Shown: positions 25,755 through 34,182 of the stretch, piece after piece
How positions within the stretch are numbered: the stretch's first letter is position 1
Layout: each line of letters begins with the position of its first letter
From: Phycisphaerae bacterium
GTDB taxonomy: Bacteria; Chloroflexota; Anaerolineae; 4572-78; J111
NCBI GenBank assembly: GCA_028285035.1
Contig: JANQQF010000030.1
Coordinates: forward strand, 1 to 64,000
Length of the DNA: 64,000 bases
Direction of reading: 5' to 3'
Translations under genes and position numbers: made by a program
The notes under the pieces: generated by a model
Seen by the model: only the letters and a program-made list of their open reading frames with translations
Told to the model about the DNA's origin: nothing
Database searches by the model: none

Positions 25755-26950
25755 CACACCACTTCCAATTCTTGTGAGAGCAGCAAAGCCGTTGCGCCCA
25801 AGATAACGCTGTCTTGGCCGAGGCTACTGAGTTCGATCTGGGTTTCATTAGCGATTAAGGGTAACACTCTGGCTTTGACTTCCTGGCGAATGGGGAGCAA
25901 TAAAGCGTTACCAAACCGAGAAAGGCTACCGCCGATGATAATGTGTTGCATATTTAAGGCCCCGATCAAATTTGCCACGGTTACCCCCAAATAATGGCCC
26001 GCGCGTCTGATGATTTGCTGCATGGCTTCGTCACCCGCTTGGAACGCGGCAAGGATTGTGTCCGTTGTGATCGCATCTGGTGAGGTGGCAAATTGGTGAA
26101 GGGTTGAGTTTGGATCACGTTGGGCGAAGGCTTTGGCCTGCCGAACCAAGGTGTGACTACTGGCTACGGTTTCCAAACAGCCGATCAGACCACAAACACA
26201 CGGCTCCCCCGCATCAACCACCCGGATATGACCAACCTCACTGGCTCCGGCATTGGCTCCCTGATATAGCTGCCCATTGAGAATGATGCCTGCACTAATA
26301 CCTCGTCCGGCTTTAATGACGATCAAATTAGGTGTTTCTTGCATCTCATTAAAGGTATACTCGGCCAAGGCCGCCATCTGGCTGTCATTGGCGATGTGAA
26401 CAGGTGTATTATAACGATCTTCCAGAAGCTGTTTGAGAGGGAGATCGGACCAGCCAAGATTAAGGGCAGTACGAATGACCCCAAGTTGAATATCAATCAC
26501 CCCCGGCGTACCGATGCCTATACCGAGAAGGGGCCGACTTGTTTTCTGCGTCAAGTGATCAATCAATTCATACACCAAGGCCAAAGCTGCCTCACCCTTT
26601 TGATCGTCAGCCGCCACACTTTCGCGGTGGATCAAATTCCCTCGTAGATCAAAGACGCCGCCTTGAAATTCGCGATTGGCCAAATCCAACCCGATGATAT
26701 GTCGCGAGTCATTGACAAATTGAAGCAAGGTGGGGGGCTTGCCCCCGGCGGATAATCCCTGTCCCCCCTCTTCAACCAATCCTTCATCGATTAGGGTGGT
26801 GACGACACTTGAAACGGTGGTTCGGGTTAAGCCTGTGCTCCGGGCGATGTCTGCCCGACTGATCTGTCGTTGTTCGTAAATGGTTCGCAAGATCAAGCGC
26901 TGATTATGATTTTTTGTGTGCTTTCGGGTGGCTTTTTCAAGCGTTAGCAT
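25754..26950 (-). CDS. ROK-family transcriptional repressor (NagC/Mlc/XylR type)
   Basis: 398 residues. N-terminal winged helix (QRLILRTIYEQRQISRADI, then TRTTVSSVVTTLIDEGLVEEG), followed by a ROK sugar-binding domain with GLDLANREFQGGVFD, GIGIGTPGVID and the zinc motif PCVCGLIGCLETVAS. Such regulators lose DNA binding when the sugar or its phosphate is bound. First gene of the minus-strand sugar locus and coupled to the SIS gene; probably autoregulated through the two inverted repeats just upstream. The ribosome site (AAAGGG, rather far) is weak, consistent with low expression. Confidence 0.95.
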   Translation of the reverse strand: MLTLEKATRKHTKNHNQRLILRTIYEQRQISRADIARSTGLTRTTVSSVVTTLIDEGLVEEGGQGLSAGGKPPTLLQFVNDSRHIIGLDLANREFQGGVFDLRGNLIHRESVAADDQKGEAALALVYELIDHLTQKTSRPLLGIGIGTPGVIDIQLGVIRTALNLGWSDLPLKQLLEDRYNTPVHIANDSQMAALAEYTFNEMQETPNLIVIKAGRGISAGIILNGQLYQGANAGASEVGHIRVVDAGEPCVCGLIGCLETVASSHTLVRQAKAFAQRDPNSTLHQFATSPDAITTDTILAAFQAGDEAMQQIIRRAGHYLGVTVANLIGALNMQHIIIGGSLSRFGNALLLPIRQEVKARVLPLIANETQIELSSLGQDSVILGATALLLSQELEVV

Positions 26951-26973
26951 CGTGGATCGGTTTCCCTTTATCC

Positions 26974-27000
26974 TTTTGTAAGTTTATTAGATTTACAAAA
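26974..27000. promoter_or_regulatory. Probable ROK operator 1
   Basis: Perfect 8-base arms TTTTGTAA and TTACAAAA separated by 11 bases (GTTTATTAGAT), 24 bases upstream of the repressor start. Size and symmetry fit a ROK dimer site. A similar word recurs at 27041. Confidence 0.6.
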
Positions 27001-27040
27001 AAGGATCGATACGATTAAATCGATTAAGATAAGAAGGATC

Positions 27041-27065
27041 TTTGTAAATTCATTGGACTTACTAA
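27041..27065. promoter_or_regulatory. Probable ROK operator 2
   Basis: TTTGTAAATTCATTGGACTT followed by ACTAA matches operator 1 at about 18 of 23 aligned positions and lies 66 bases away centre to centre, about six helical turns, so looping or cooperative binding is possible. A shorter ATCGATACGATTAAATCGAT palindrome lies between them. Confidence 0.5.
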
Positions 27066-27147
27066 TGCGAACTTTATAACAAAGTTGACGTGTTGTCAAA
27101 TTCAAGTTGAAAACTTAAAAAAGCGATTGAAAAATTTGGGGAAGTAT

Positions 27148-28377
27148 CTAACGCTGAAGAATTCCGATCAAGTCAGGCTCGATATGCTGCTCAATGAGAG
27201 ATTGGGCAGGTGAGCCATCGAAATGTTGGATGGCGAGGACGTGATTGCACAGCCGCCAACTACTGGCGCGTTGCCAATCGGTGCCGCTTTGGCAGGTGTC
27301 ATTGCGAGACCCTTTATAGAGGATGCCTTGGCTATTGGGCAGCCATAAATATTGGGTGATTGAGGTAGCACTTGCATCAGAAATGACCTGATCTTGCGCA
27401 ACGTTTACGGGAGCAGTTGCGCTGATATCAAGAATGACAAAGGTTAGAGCGCTGCGATCTGGCACGAGGCCGAGTTTTGTGCCGTCTGGGGAGACTTTGA
27501 GTTGAGCGAGCCAGATGTCGGGCGACATTTCATAGATCATCTCAACTTGTTGGGTGATTGGATCGAGGGCAAAGAGCTGGTTACGAATTGAGTATAGGAT
27601 TGTGCCGCTGGGATGAACGAGCAAGTTATTGAAGGTGTGACTACCAGCCTCTGCTTCTCGGTAAAGCTGGGTCAGCTGTGATCCGTCCCGATTGACCCAA
27701 TAAAGCGCATTGACCCGATCGCCCGAACTGCCCTCAACATACTCAGCCGCATGAACCACTAACTGCTCATTTTGTGGTGCCCAAGCGACACTGGGCGTGG
27801 TATATTTTTCATCTTCAAAAATCACCTGGTGGTTGGTGCCATCAGCCCGCTGTACGTGCATGGTCCAGATCGAAGGTAATCCACCGCCCGGCTCAATGGT
27901 GGTGTAGGCGAACCAATCGCCGTTGGGGGATCGTTTGGGCAGAAAGTCGGGTCGAAACTGGGACGTTAATGTTTCAGGTACGTTTTCCAAGCTGTGTGTA
28001 CCATCATTGTGGATCAATACCTGGCTTTGTGCGAGGGGAAATCTTTGAATGAAATCTTGATTTGAGTGAGCATTATTCGTTGACCATTGTGTAAGCGTAG
28101 GCTGAGCCAAATCAATAAAGAAGAGGCCCGAGGCGGTATCTGTGCCTGTGCGGGGGGAACCACTTTCCGTTGTCCCTTGATAGTGACGGCCAGCGAGGAT
28201 GAGTTGGTTACCTTGAGCGGGAAGTTGGGCTTGAGTCGAGATAGGGTAGTGACGCTGGCTATAAAATTGATTGAGGGTAGCGTTGCGCCAGAAAAAGTAA
28301 CCAGCAATGCTGCCACAAATAAGAATAGCGATTACGCCACACACCCCTAAGATGATTAACACAATGTTTCGACTCAT
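27148..28377 (-). CDS. Membrane-anchored beta-propeller (PD40/TolB-like) protein
   Basis: 409 residues. One N-terminal membrane helix (residues 5-28, VLIILGVCGVIAILICG) anchors an extracytoplasmic domain with WD40/PD40-like repeats: SPNGDWFAYTTI, VAWAPQNEQLVVHAA, VHPSGTILYSI, VSPDGTKLGLVPD and YLWLPNSQGILYKG. These are the blade signatures of TolB-like propellers, common in Chloroflexota surface proteins. No ribosome site is visible at the ATG. Not clearly in an operon. Function unknown, perhaps binding a partner or polymer at the cell surface. Confidence 0.75.
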   Translation of the reverse strand: MSRNIVLIILGVCGVIAILICGSIAGYFFWRNATLNQFYSQRHYPISTQAQLPAQGNQLILAGRHYQGTTESGSPRTGTDTASGLFFIDLAQPTLTQWSTNNAHSNQDFIQRFPLAQSQVLIHNDGTHSLENVPETLTSQFRPDFLPKRSPNGDWFAYTTIEPGGGLPSIWTMHVQRADGTNHQVIFEDEKYTTPSVAWAPQNEQLVVHAAEYVEGSSGDRVNALYWVNRDGSQLTQLYREAEAGSHTFNNLLVHPSGTILYSIRNQLFALDPITQQVEMIYEMSPDIWLAQLKVSPDGTKLGLVPDRSALTFVILDISATAPVNVAQDQVISDASATSITQYLWLPNSQGILYKGSRNDTCQSGTDWQRASSWRLCNHVLAIQHFDGSPAQSLIEQHIEPDLIGILQR

Positions 28378-28402
28378 AATGTTGTGATGCTAAGTATATG
28401 GG

Positions 28403-28465
28403 AGAACAGGACACACAGGATTTACAGATCAAAGAATAAATCCGCCAATCTGCGCATCCTGTTCT
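28403..28465. repeat. Inverted repeat AGAACAGGA/TCCTGTTCT
   Basis: A 63-base imperfect palindrome with perfect nine-base outer arms and inner ACAGAT/ATCTG(C) pairing, filling the gap between the Rossmann oxidoreductase stop and the propeller gene. A dispersed REP-type hairpin or a terminator-like structure; no T-tract. Confidence 0.55.
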
Positions 28466-28490
28466 GAACTTCAATAATTAAACAGAAACG

Positions 28491-29630
28491 CTATTCCATC
28501 CAACGCTTGTAATAAAAATCGCTGTTTTCATCATCATTCAACCGAGCCAAAACTTCAAACAGCCATTCGTCGAGATGAATATCGTGCTCATCCGTACGAG
28601 GGAAAGGATTATTATAGCCTTCGTCCAAGGCTTTGCCCACATAGTCAAGACCCATCAGAGCGAGAACCGGAACGCTACGGAGGGCAACGCCTTCGATACT
28701 ACTTAATTTTTCCCGAATGTCAGCGACAGTCATTGCCCCCGGAATGAGTGGCAAAGCCCGGGTACGCATCACTGGATAAAAGATATCGAGTACCTTTTTG
28801 CCGGTGCCGTACATCTCGCGGGTGTAGGCTTGCAAGATTTCTTTGGGCAAATGAAGGCTGGTTGAGTATGAGCCTTGGCGGCCATATTCGAGCTGGCTGG
28901 GATCACGGCTCATTTTGTCGAGGCTACCTCGCCAATCAGCAAAGACCGAGGCTTCAACTTCAACACCATTATCTTCCAACACGCCCGGAAATCGAACGGC
29001 CATCTCGCCCATTACAAATTTGGTAATCTCGATTTCTTTTTCGCTAAGGGGCAGCAATTGCCATTGGAACATTCCCTCTTCATTAATATCTTTTATGTAG
29101 ACGGGGGGCATTCCTGGTAATAGCCCTGAAATGGCAGCGGCAACGGTATTGAAATAAACAACACGCTCAGCACCAATTTCTTTGAGGGCTTCCAACAGCT
29201 TCTCTAGCGGCTTGCCTTCCAATGCCATCCCATCATTAAGCCAGCGAAAACGATCTGCAAAGCCCTCTGCTTCAGCGCGGGCCTGCATCGCCTTACCTGT
29301 TTCAAAGTTGAGCGATTTTTTCAAATCACGTGCCAGAATAGTGACACTCGCAGCTTTGCCTTTGCCTAGAATGGCTGAGGCGAATGCTCCGCCCAGGCCG
29401 GGGCCTGTTGCCCCCGCTAACAGAATGTGGCGGCCTTCGAGCCAGTCTAAATTATACTGTCCTGCCTCAATCAGTGGCTGTTGTTCGGCCCAGTTATTAT
29501 TAAGCAGATTTTGCGCTTCATCGGGGAATGTTGCGATCTCCTCTTTGGATGGGCGCGTCAAGGGCGGTGTGCCTTCTCGGATGGGAATGCCGGGCGCTGC
29601 TTGACCAAAGGGGCTAATTACAGTTGTCAT
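28491..29630 (-). CDS. Rossmann-fold oxidoreductase, distantly FabV/enoyl-reductase-like
   Basis: About 379 residues from ATG 29630 (AGGAGAGG upstream). NAD(P)-binding region: GRHILLAGATGPGLGGAFAS with a TGxxxGxG-type loop, then TILARDLKK and VVYFNTVAAA. The rest, with EYGRQGSYSTSL and a long helical C-terminus, recalls trans-2-enoyl-CoA/ACP reductases of the FabV type, which are about 400 residues, but the classical catalytic Tyr-x8-Lys is not clear: tyrosines lie in EYGRQGSY and a lysine in HLPKEI. Could be another short-chain-type reductase. Monocistronic, with its own palindromic spacer downstream. Confidence 0.65.
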   Translation of the reverse strand: MTTVISPFGQAAPGIPIREGTPPLTRPSKEEIATFPDEAQNLLNNNWAEQQPLIEAGQYNLDWLEGRHILLAGATGPGLGGAFASAILGKGKAASVTILARDLKKSLNFETGKAMQARAEAEGFADRFRWLNDGMALEGKPLEKLLEALKEIGAERVVYFNTVAAAISGLLPGMPPVYIKDINEEGMFQWQLLPLSEKEIEITKFVMGEMAVRFPGVLEDNGVEVEASVFADWRGSLDKMSRDPSQLEYGRQGSYSTSLHLPKEILQAYTREMYGTGKKVLDIFYPVMRTRALPLIPGAMTVADIREKLSSIEGVALRSVPVLALMGLDYVGKALDEGYNNPFPRTDEHDIHLDEWLFEVLARLNDDENSDFYYKRWME

Positions 29631-29939
29631 TAGGATTACCTCTCCTATAAAATTGGCAGTGTTCCACTGCTTAAGTTTGCGGATTTTAACACGATTGGAT
29701 ATAAGCGTCAACGCAGTGATTTGGGTAAGTGTTTATTTTTTAGATCATAGAAAACAGACGATGTTATTTGCAAAAAGATTTGGCAGGTTGGAAGATTTGG
29801 CAGGTTGATTTTGTGTTGATCCACCTAATTTAACCCGCTTGAAGGCCATGGGTTACGTAATTTTTTGCTGACTCTAATCTGTTGTAAGATGACTTGATCA
29901 ATCACTCGCCACTAAGCACTATTCTGAAAGGAGACTGTA
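29631..29939. other. Divergent spacer with a short direct repeat
   Basis: This 309-base region holds the promoters of the Rossmann gene and the class IV aminotransferase. A 15-base direct repeat AGATTTGGCAGGTTG occurs twice at 29776-29807 with two bases between. Otherwise A+T-rich and featureless. Confidence 0.5.
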
Positions 29940-30773
29940 ATGTCTGAATTGATATGTTATGTGAATGGAAAATATACCCCACTGGATGAGGCTTCGATTT
30001 CTGTGCAAGACTTGGGTGTGTTGCGGGGGTATGGCGTGTTTGATTTTCTCCGTACTTACAATGGACAGCCTTTTCATTTAAAGGATCATCTCAATCGATT
30101 GCAAAGTTCAGCCCAACAGATCGAATTAGATCTACCACATCCCCTTGAAAAAATAGAAGAAATCGTCTTGGAGACATTGCGCCGAAATAGCTTGCCTGAA
30201 GCGAATATTCGTATTGTGGTGACGGGTGGAACGTCAATCGACTCGATTATGCCAGAGGATAATCCCAGCTTGATTGTTATCATTAGTCCCCTTCACAAAT
30301 TCCCTGCTGATTATTATGAACAAGGCGTGAAAGTCATTACCGTGGAACTAGATCGGTATCTGCCTACAGCCAAAACCATCAACTATCTCCCCGCTGTTAT
30401 TGCCCTTAAAAAAGCCAAGCGAGTTGGAGGTGTTGAAGCGTTGTATGTCAATGAACAAGGTCATATTTTAGAAGCAACGACCAGTAATTTTCTGATTTTC
30501 CACGGATCTCAACTGATTGTGCCCAAGGATGAAATCTTATTTGGTATTACTCGAGACGTGGTGATACCTTTGGCTGAGGACTGTGATTTTGAAGTGATTC
30601 AACGGCCAATTACATTTGCCGATGTGGAACAAGCGACTGAAGCTTTCCTCACCTCAAGTAACAAAGAAATTATGCCTGTCCGCCAAGTGAATGAGCAAGT
30701 GATTGGGGCAGATACTCCTGGGCCAAATACACGTATCTTGATGGAACAGTTTAAGAACATAACCTGGAATTAA
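29940..30773 (+). CDS. Class IV PLP aminotransferase (branched-chain/D-amino-acid type)
   Basis: 277 residues. Class IV signature: YGVFDFLRTYNGQPFHLKDH near the N-terminus, catalytic Lys145 in TAKTINYLPAV, and EATTSNFLIF with Glu178 near the cofactor nitrogen. Family members transfer amino groups of branched-chain L-amino acids, D-amino acids or aminodeoxychorismate; the short length and YLPAVIALKKAK segment do not decide among them. Excellent ribosome site (GAAAGGAG). It precedes the Liv transport genes on the same strand, which fits branched-chain amino acid use, though 447 bases separate them. Confidence 0.92.
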   Translation: MSELICYVNGKYTPLDEASISVQDLGVLRGYGVFDFLRTYNGQPFHLKDHLNRLQSSAQQIELDLPHPLEKIEEIVLETLRRNSLPEANIRIVVTGGTSIDSIMPEDNPSLIVIISPLHKFPADYYEQGVKVITVELDRYLPTAKTINYLPAVIALKKAKRVGGVEALYVNEQGHILEATTSNFLIFHGSQLIVPKDEILFGITRDVVIPLAEDCDFEVIQRPITFADVEQATEAFLTSSNKEIMPVRQVNEQVIGADTPGPNTRILMEQFKNITWN

Positions 30774-31220
30774 TTTTGGGCACAAACGCGCTTATAGGTG
30801 TTGACTTTAGTCCATTTGACATATCAAAACAAATAAGATTATAATTGGGCTTCTAAATTTATAAGATTAGGTCAAGCTGTAAACTTAAAATTCTTGATCT
30901 TGTAAATTTAACACTGCACTGCCACATAACCGCGATGTTGTGTTTTTTGATCGGGATGTAGACCGACCTGCACCCCCAATAAAAAATCTCTCATAATCAA
31001 TCTTAATATAAAAGATATGATTTTGGTTGTATCAATGATGTTCAACCATCAAAAAAATCCTCAACCCATATTGTAACAAATACCTCAAATTTAGTAGATG
31101 AGGTTATTTGATTTTTTGGTACAAAAAACTTTCTTTTGAAAGGGGGGATGCTTAAGGAGCAAACTGTAGGTTTTAATGTTGGGAAAATTTTTATTTAAAA
31201 ACTATTCAAGGAGAAGTGAA
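30774..31220. promoter_or_regulatory. Long A+T-rich leader of the Liv locus
   Basis: A 447-base gap without a gene. Near its end ACCTCA (31082-31087) and TGAGGT (31099-31104) form a hairpin followed by TATTTGATTTTTT, which could be an intrinsic terminator or attenuator before the binding-protein gene. Promoter boxes cannot be assigned with confidence. Confidence 0.4.
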
Positions 31221-32708
31221 ATGAAGAAGTTTATTATTTTAGCATTTGTAGCCCTGTTGGTTTTGGCTATCCCGGCTACAACTATCGCTGCCCCACCAGC
31301 CCAGGGTGGTGAAGATTATACAGTTCAAGCCGATGACTGGTTGAGTAAATTGGCTGATAAGTTTTTGGGTGATGTCTTAGCTTTCCCAGCTATCACCTAC
31401 TACACTAACCAGAAAAATGCTGAAGATGACAGCTACGCCAAGATTACTGACTCTGATGTAATCGAAATTGGTCAGAAAATCTACATCCCCTCACAAGACG
31501 AAGCTCAAGCTTATGTTGCTAGTAGCGCCCAAAGTTTTGGTGATGGTACCTTCAAGATGGGCGCTTTGGCCCCACTCTCTGCCCCTGGTTCTGTAACTGG
31601 TGGTACAGCAATGAAAGCTGCTATGGAAATTGCCCTGGCAGAAGTTAACGCTGAAGGCGGTATCTTGGGCCAGCAAGTTGAAATGATCTTGCTTGACACT
31701 GAAGGTCTGCCAGAGCGCGGTACAACTGCAATGGAGCGTCTCATCAACCAAGAAGGTGTTGACGCAGTTGTTGGTGGATACCACAGTGCTGTTGGTTTGG
31801 CCGCGAAAGAAGTAGCTCACGCCAACAACGTGCCGATTGTATTTGCTGAAACCTGGAACGATGACATCACTGGTGTTGGCTACGAGCAAGTTTTCCGAAT
31901 TGCTCCTCGTTCTTCTGATGTCGCTCAAATCGATGCTGAATTTATTGCCACCCTTGAGCCTGACTTTGTTGCCATTATGACTGAAAACACTGGGTATGGT
32001 ATTCCTGCTGCTGAACAAACCACTGCCATTTTGGATGGTTTCGGCATTGCTTCTGAAACATTCTTCGCTGATATTGGAACCCTTGACTTTGCTCCAGTTA
32101 TTGAGCGAATGAAAGCTGGGACAACACCTGACGTTATTTTGGTTCTGTTGACCGGTGAAACTGGCTTTAACTTCCAGCAGCAAGCGGCTGAAGCTGGTCT
32201 TGGCCCACAAGATGTTGTGATGGTTTGTAACCAAGCTGCATCTGACAGTGATGCCTTCTGGGCCGCTGTTCCCGATGGAAACTTGTGCATTTACCACGCA
32301 ATTGGTCTGCCAAACGCCTTGTGGACAGAAAAGACTGCTGCTTTTGCTGAAAAGTATGTTGAATTGACTGGCCGCGCTCGCCCTGAGTCTTACGCAATGG
32401 AAGCCTACGACTCTTTCAAATTGATGGCGCAAGCAATTAATGAAGCGGGTAGTTCAGAACCAGAAGCAATCATCGCTGCTTTGGAAAATATTAGCTACGA
32501 TGGCGCTTTGGGCCGTATTTACTTCGAATATGGGATCAACAACCCTGTTCCTGAAGGTGTTCCAGCCAGCGCTTGGCACCAATTCCCAGACCCCGCGGTT
32601 ACAATGGTTCAATTCCAAGAACCAGGTGAAAGCGCTGCTGACTTGACCGTGATTTATCCAGAAAAGTTCAAAACCGGTGAGATGATTTGGCCAGAGGGTG
32701 CTCAGTAA
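31221..32708 (+). CDS. LysM-tagged branched-chain-type ABC substrate-binding protein
   Basis: 495 residues from ATG 31221 (AAGGAG upstream). Signal peptide to about residue 27 without a lipobox Cys. Residues 33-90 resemble a LysM domain: DYTVQADDWLSKLADKFLGD, then SDVIEIGQKIYIPS. From about 108 comes a Peripla_BP_6/LivJ-type domain (FKMGALAPLSAPGSVTGG, AEGGILGQQVEMILLDTEG, VVGGYHSAVGLAAKEVA). Family members capture amino acids, amides or urea for LivHMGF. A LysM module suggests retention by binding peptidoglycan or another glycan instead of a lipid anchor. Codons GCT and GAA dominate, unlike neighbours, hinting at high expression. A strong terminator-like hairpin follows. Confidence 0.9.
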   Translation: MKKFIILAFVALLVLAIPATTIAAPPAQGGEDYTVQADDWLSKLADKFLGDVLAFPAITYYTNQKNAEDDSYAKITDSDVIEIGQKIYIPSQDEAQAYVASSAQSFGDGTFKMGALAPLSAPGSVTGGTAMKAAMEIALAEVNAEGGILGQQVEMILLDTEGLPERGTTAMERLINQEGVDAVVGGYHSAVGLAAKEVAHANNVPIVFAETWNDDITGVGYEQVFRIAPRSSDVAQIDAEFIATLEPDFVAIMTENTGYGIPAAEQTTAILDGFGIASETFFADIGTLDFAPVIERMKAGTTPDVILVLLTGETGFNFQQQAAEAGLGPQDVVMVCNQAASDSDAFWAAVPDGNLCIYHAIGLPNALWTEKTAAFAEKYVELTGRARPESYAMEAYDSFKLMAQAINEAGSSEPEAIIAALENISYDGALGRIYFEYGINNPVPEGVPASAWHQFPDPAVTMVQFQEPGESAADLTVIYPEKFKTGEMIWPEGAQ

Positions 32709-32737
32709 GCCCAGCTAATTAATCATTAGCTTCGATC

Positions 32738-32790
32738 ACAGAGGCGCAAAAATACAGGAAGTTTTCATTTTTGCGCCTCTGTACTTTTTA
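32738..32790 (+). terminator. Intrinsic terminator/attenuator after the binding-protein gene
   Basis: A perfect 16-base stem (ACAGAGGCGCAAAAAT with its complement at 32767-32782) and a 13-base loop, followed by ACTTTTTA. It sits between the binding protein and the permease genes, so it probably cuts most transcripts and leaves the permeases at lower levels. Confidence 0.85.
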
Positions 32791-32821
32791 ATGGCTGATT
32801 TATTTATAAAAGGTTAGCACA

Positions 32822-32867
32822 TAGTGCGTAGTGCGTAGCGGTAGAGTTGACTACGCACTACGCACTA
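32822..32867. repeat. TAGTGCGTAGTGCGTAG inverted repeat
   Basis: Perfect 17-base arms (each two TAGTGCG-type units) separated by 12 bases, followed by CGTACTAC. Same family as the outer repeat at 2633-2853 and the element at 37075-37120. Confidence 0.85.
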
Positions 32868-32964
32868 CGTACTACATCCCAATAATTTGTAGTGAAGTAG
32901 TAATAGTTACTCCATTAATTCCCAACTATTCATCGGCGAATATTTGGGGGAGAAAGAAGATTTT

Positions 32965-34182
32965 ATGCATCATAGCCCCTTATATCAAGAATTTAATTCT
33001 GGCCCAGCTTTGCTTATTTTTGGCTGGGTTGTCTTGTGGGCCATTATCGGCGGGGTTGTTACGCCGCGCGTTTATCGGCGCAATGACCTTGATGCCTCAT
33101 CGGCCACCCTGTATGGGAGTGTGGCGGGGGCGGGTCTTGGCCCGATTTTATTGTATTACATTTGGACTCGAACCCCAGAGTTCAAAACGTGGCTGATTGC
33201 CATCCCCTCTGTATTCACCTTTGCCCTACTGTACACTTCATTTGCTGTTTATCATCCAACAAATTTGTGTGTGACTAACGGCACTTATGTGGCCAGTCAG
33301 GTTAGTAATGGGCTACTTGTGGGTGTATTGTATGGATTGATCGCCCTTGGTTTGACACTGATCTTTTCGATTTTAGGGATTGTTAGCTTCGCCCATGGTC
33401 AGTTTTATATGATTGGCGGCTATGTCCTTTTTTATGTGGTTGATGACACCCTTGGGGCTGGCTTTGATCCGATTACCGGGCTACTTGTGGCTGGTGTGGT
33501 TACGATGTTAATCGGTATTGTTTTTGAGCGACTCCTACTGCGCCCGATGCACTTGGGAAAAGTTGAGCGTCCGGGTGAATACGCCATTTTGCTAACGTTT
33601 GGCTTGGCCTTCTTTTTGGAATACTCGGTACAAGCTACGCTCGGTACTAACCCACGTAAAGCCTTGCCATTTCTGCCCAGTAGTGTGACTGATCCGATTA
33701 TCCCTTTTAATCTCCCTCCCTCCCGTGTGATTGGGGCCGCTATCGGTTTGATTGTACTGGGTGTTCTCTTCTGGTATCTCTACTACACTTGGTCAGGTAA
33801 ATCACTTCGCGCGGTTAGCCAGGACAAACAAGCGGCTGCTGTTGTTGGGATTAACCCGCTCAATATCAACACTCTGGCCTTTGGTTTAGGGGCGATGCTG
33901 GCCGGAATTTCTGGAGCGGCTTTGGTACAGGTCTTTACTTGGGCACCCAACGTTGGGGCGGTGGCCTCGGCTCGGTCGTTCGTGGTGATCGTTCTTGGTG
34001 GAATGGGGTCCTTGATTGGGGCAATGGTCGGCGGTTTAGTCATTGGTGTGGTTGAAGCCCTTGGTGTGGGATGCTTTCCCGATGGCAGCCGGGCTCTGGC
34101 CTACCAACAAGTGTTTGGTCTCTTCATCTTCGCAATCGTACTACTACTTAAACCAACCGGATTATTTGGGAGAGAACTATAA
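32965..34182 (+). CDS. livH: Branched-chain amino acid ABC permease LivH-like, extended N-terminus
   Basis: About 405 residues from ATG 32965. The core LivH fold begins near residue 110 (SNGLLVGVLYGLIALGLTLI, then GIVSFAHGQFYMIGGY). The ATPase-docking loop reads SLRAVSQDKQAAAVVGIN. The N-terminal 110 residues add about three membrane segments and are unusual, since typical LivH proteins are near 290-300 residues. It overlaps the LivM-like start (TAATG), so the genes are translationally coupled. Confidence 0.93.
   Translation: MHHSPLYQEFNSGPALLIFGWVVLWAIIGGVVTPRVYRRNDLDASSATLYGSVAGAGLGPILLYYIWTRTPEFKTWLIAIPSVFTFALLYTSFAVYHPTNLCVTNGTYVASQVSNGLLVGVLYGLIALGLTLIFSILGIVSFAHGQFYMIGGYVLFYVVDDTLGAGFDPITGLLVAGVVTMLIGIVFERLLLRPMHLGKVERPGEYAILLTFGLAFFLEYSVQATLGTNPRKALPFLPSSVTDPIIPFNLPPSRVIGAAIGLIVLGVLFWYLYYTWSGKSLRAVSQDKQAAAVVGINPLNINTLAFGLGAMLAGISGAALVQVFTWAPNVGAVASARSFVVIVLGGMGSLIGAMVGGLVIGVVEALGVGCFPDGSRALAYQQVFGLFIFAIVLLLKPTGLFGREL

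Noticed and set aside
31491..32432. 313-codon open frame opposite the LysM-tagged binding protein
   Set aside because: The plus-strand gene has signal peptide, domains, ribosome site and terminator; the antisense frame is a by-product of its biased codon use and shows no domain.
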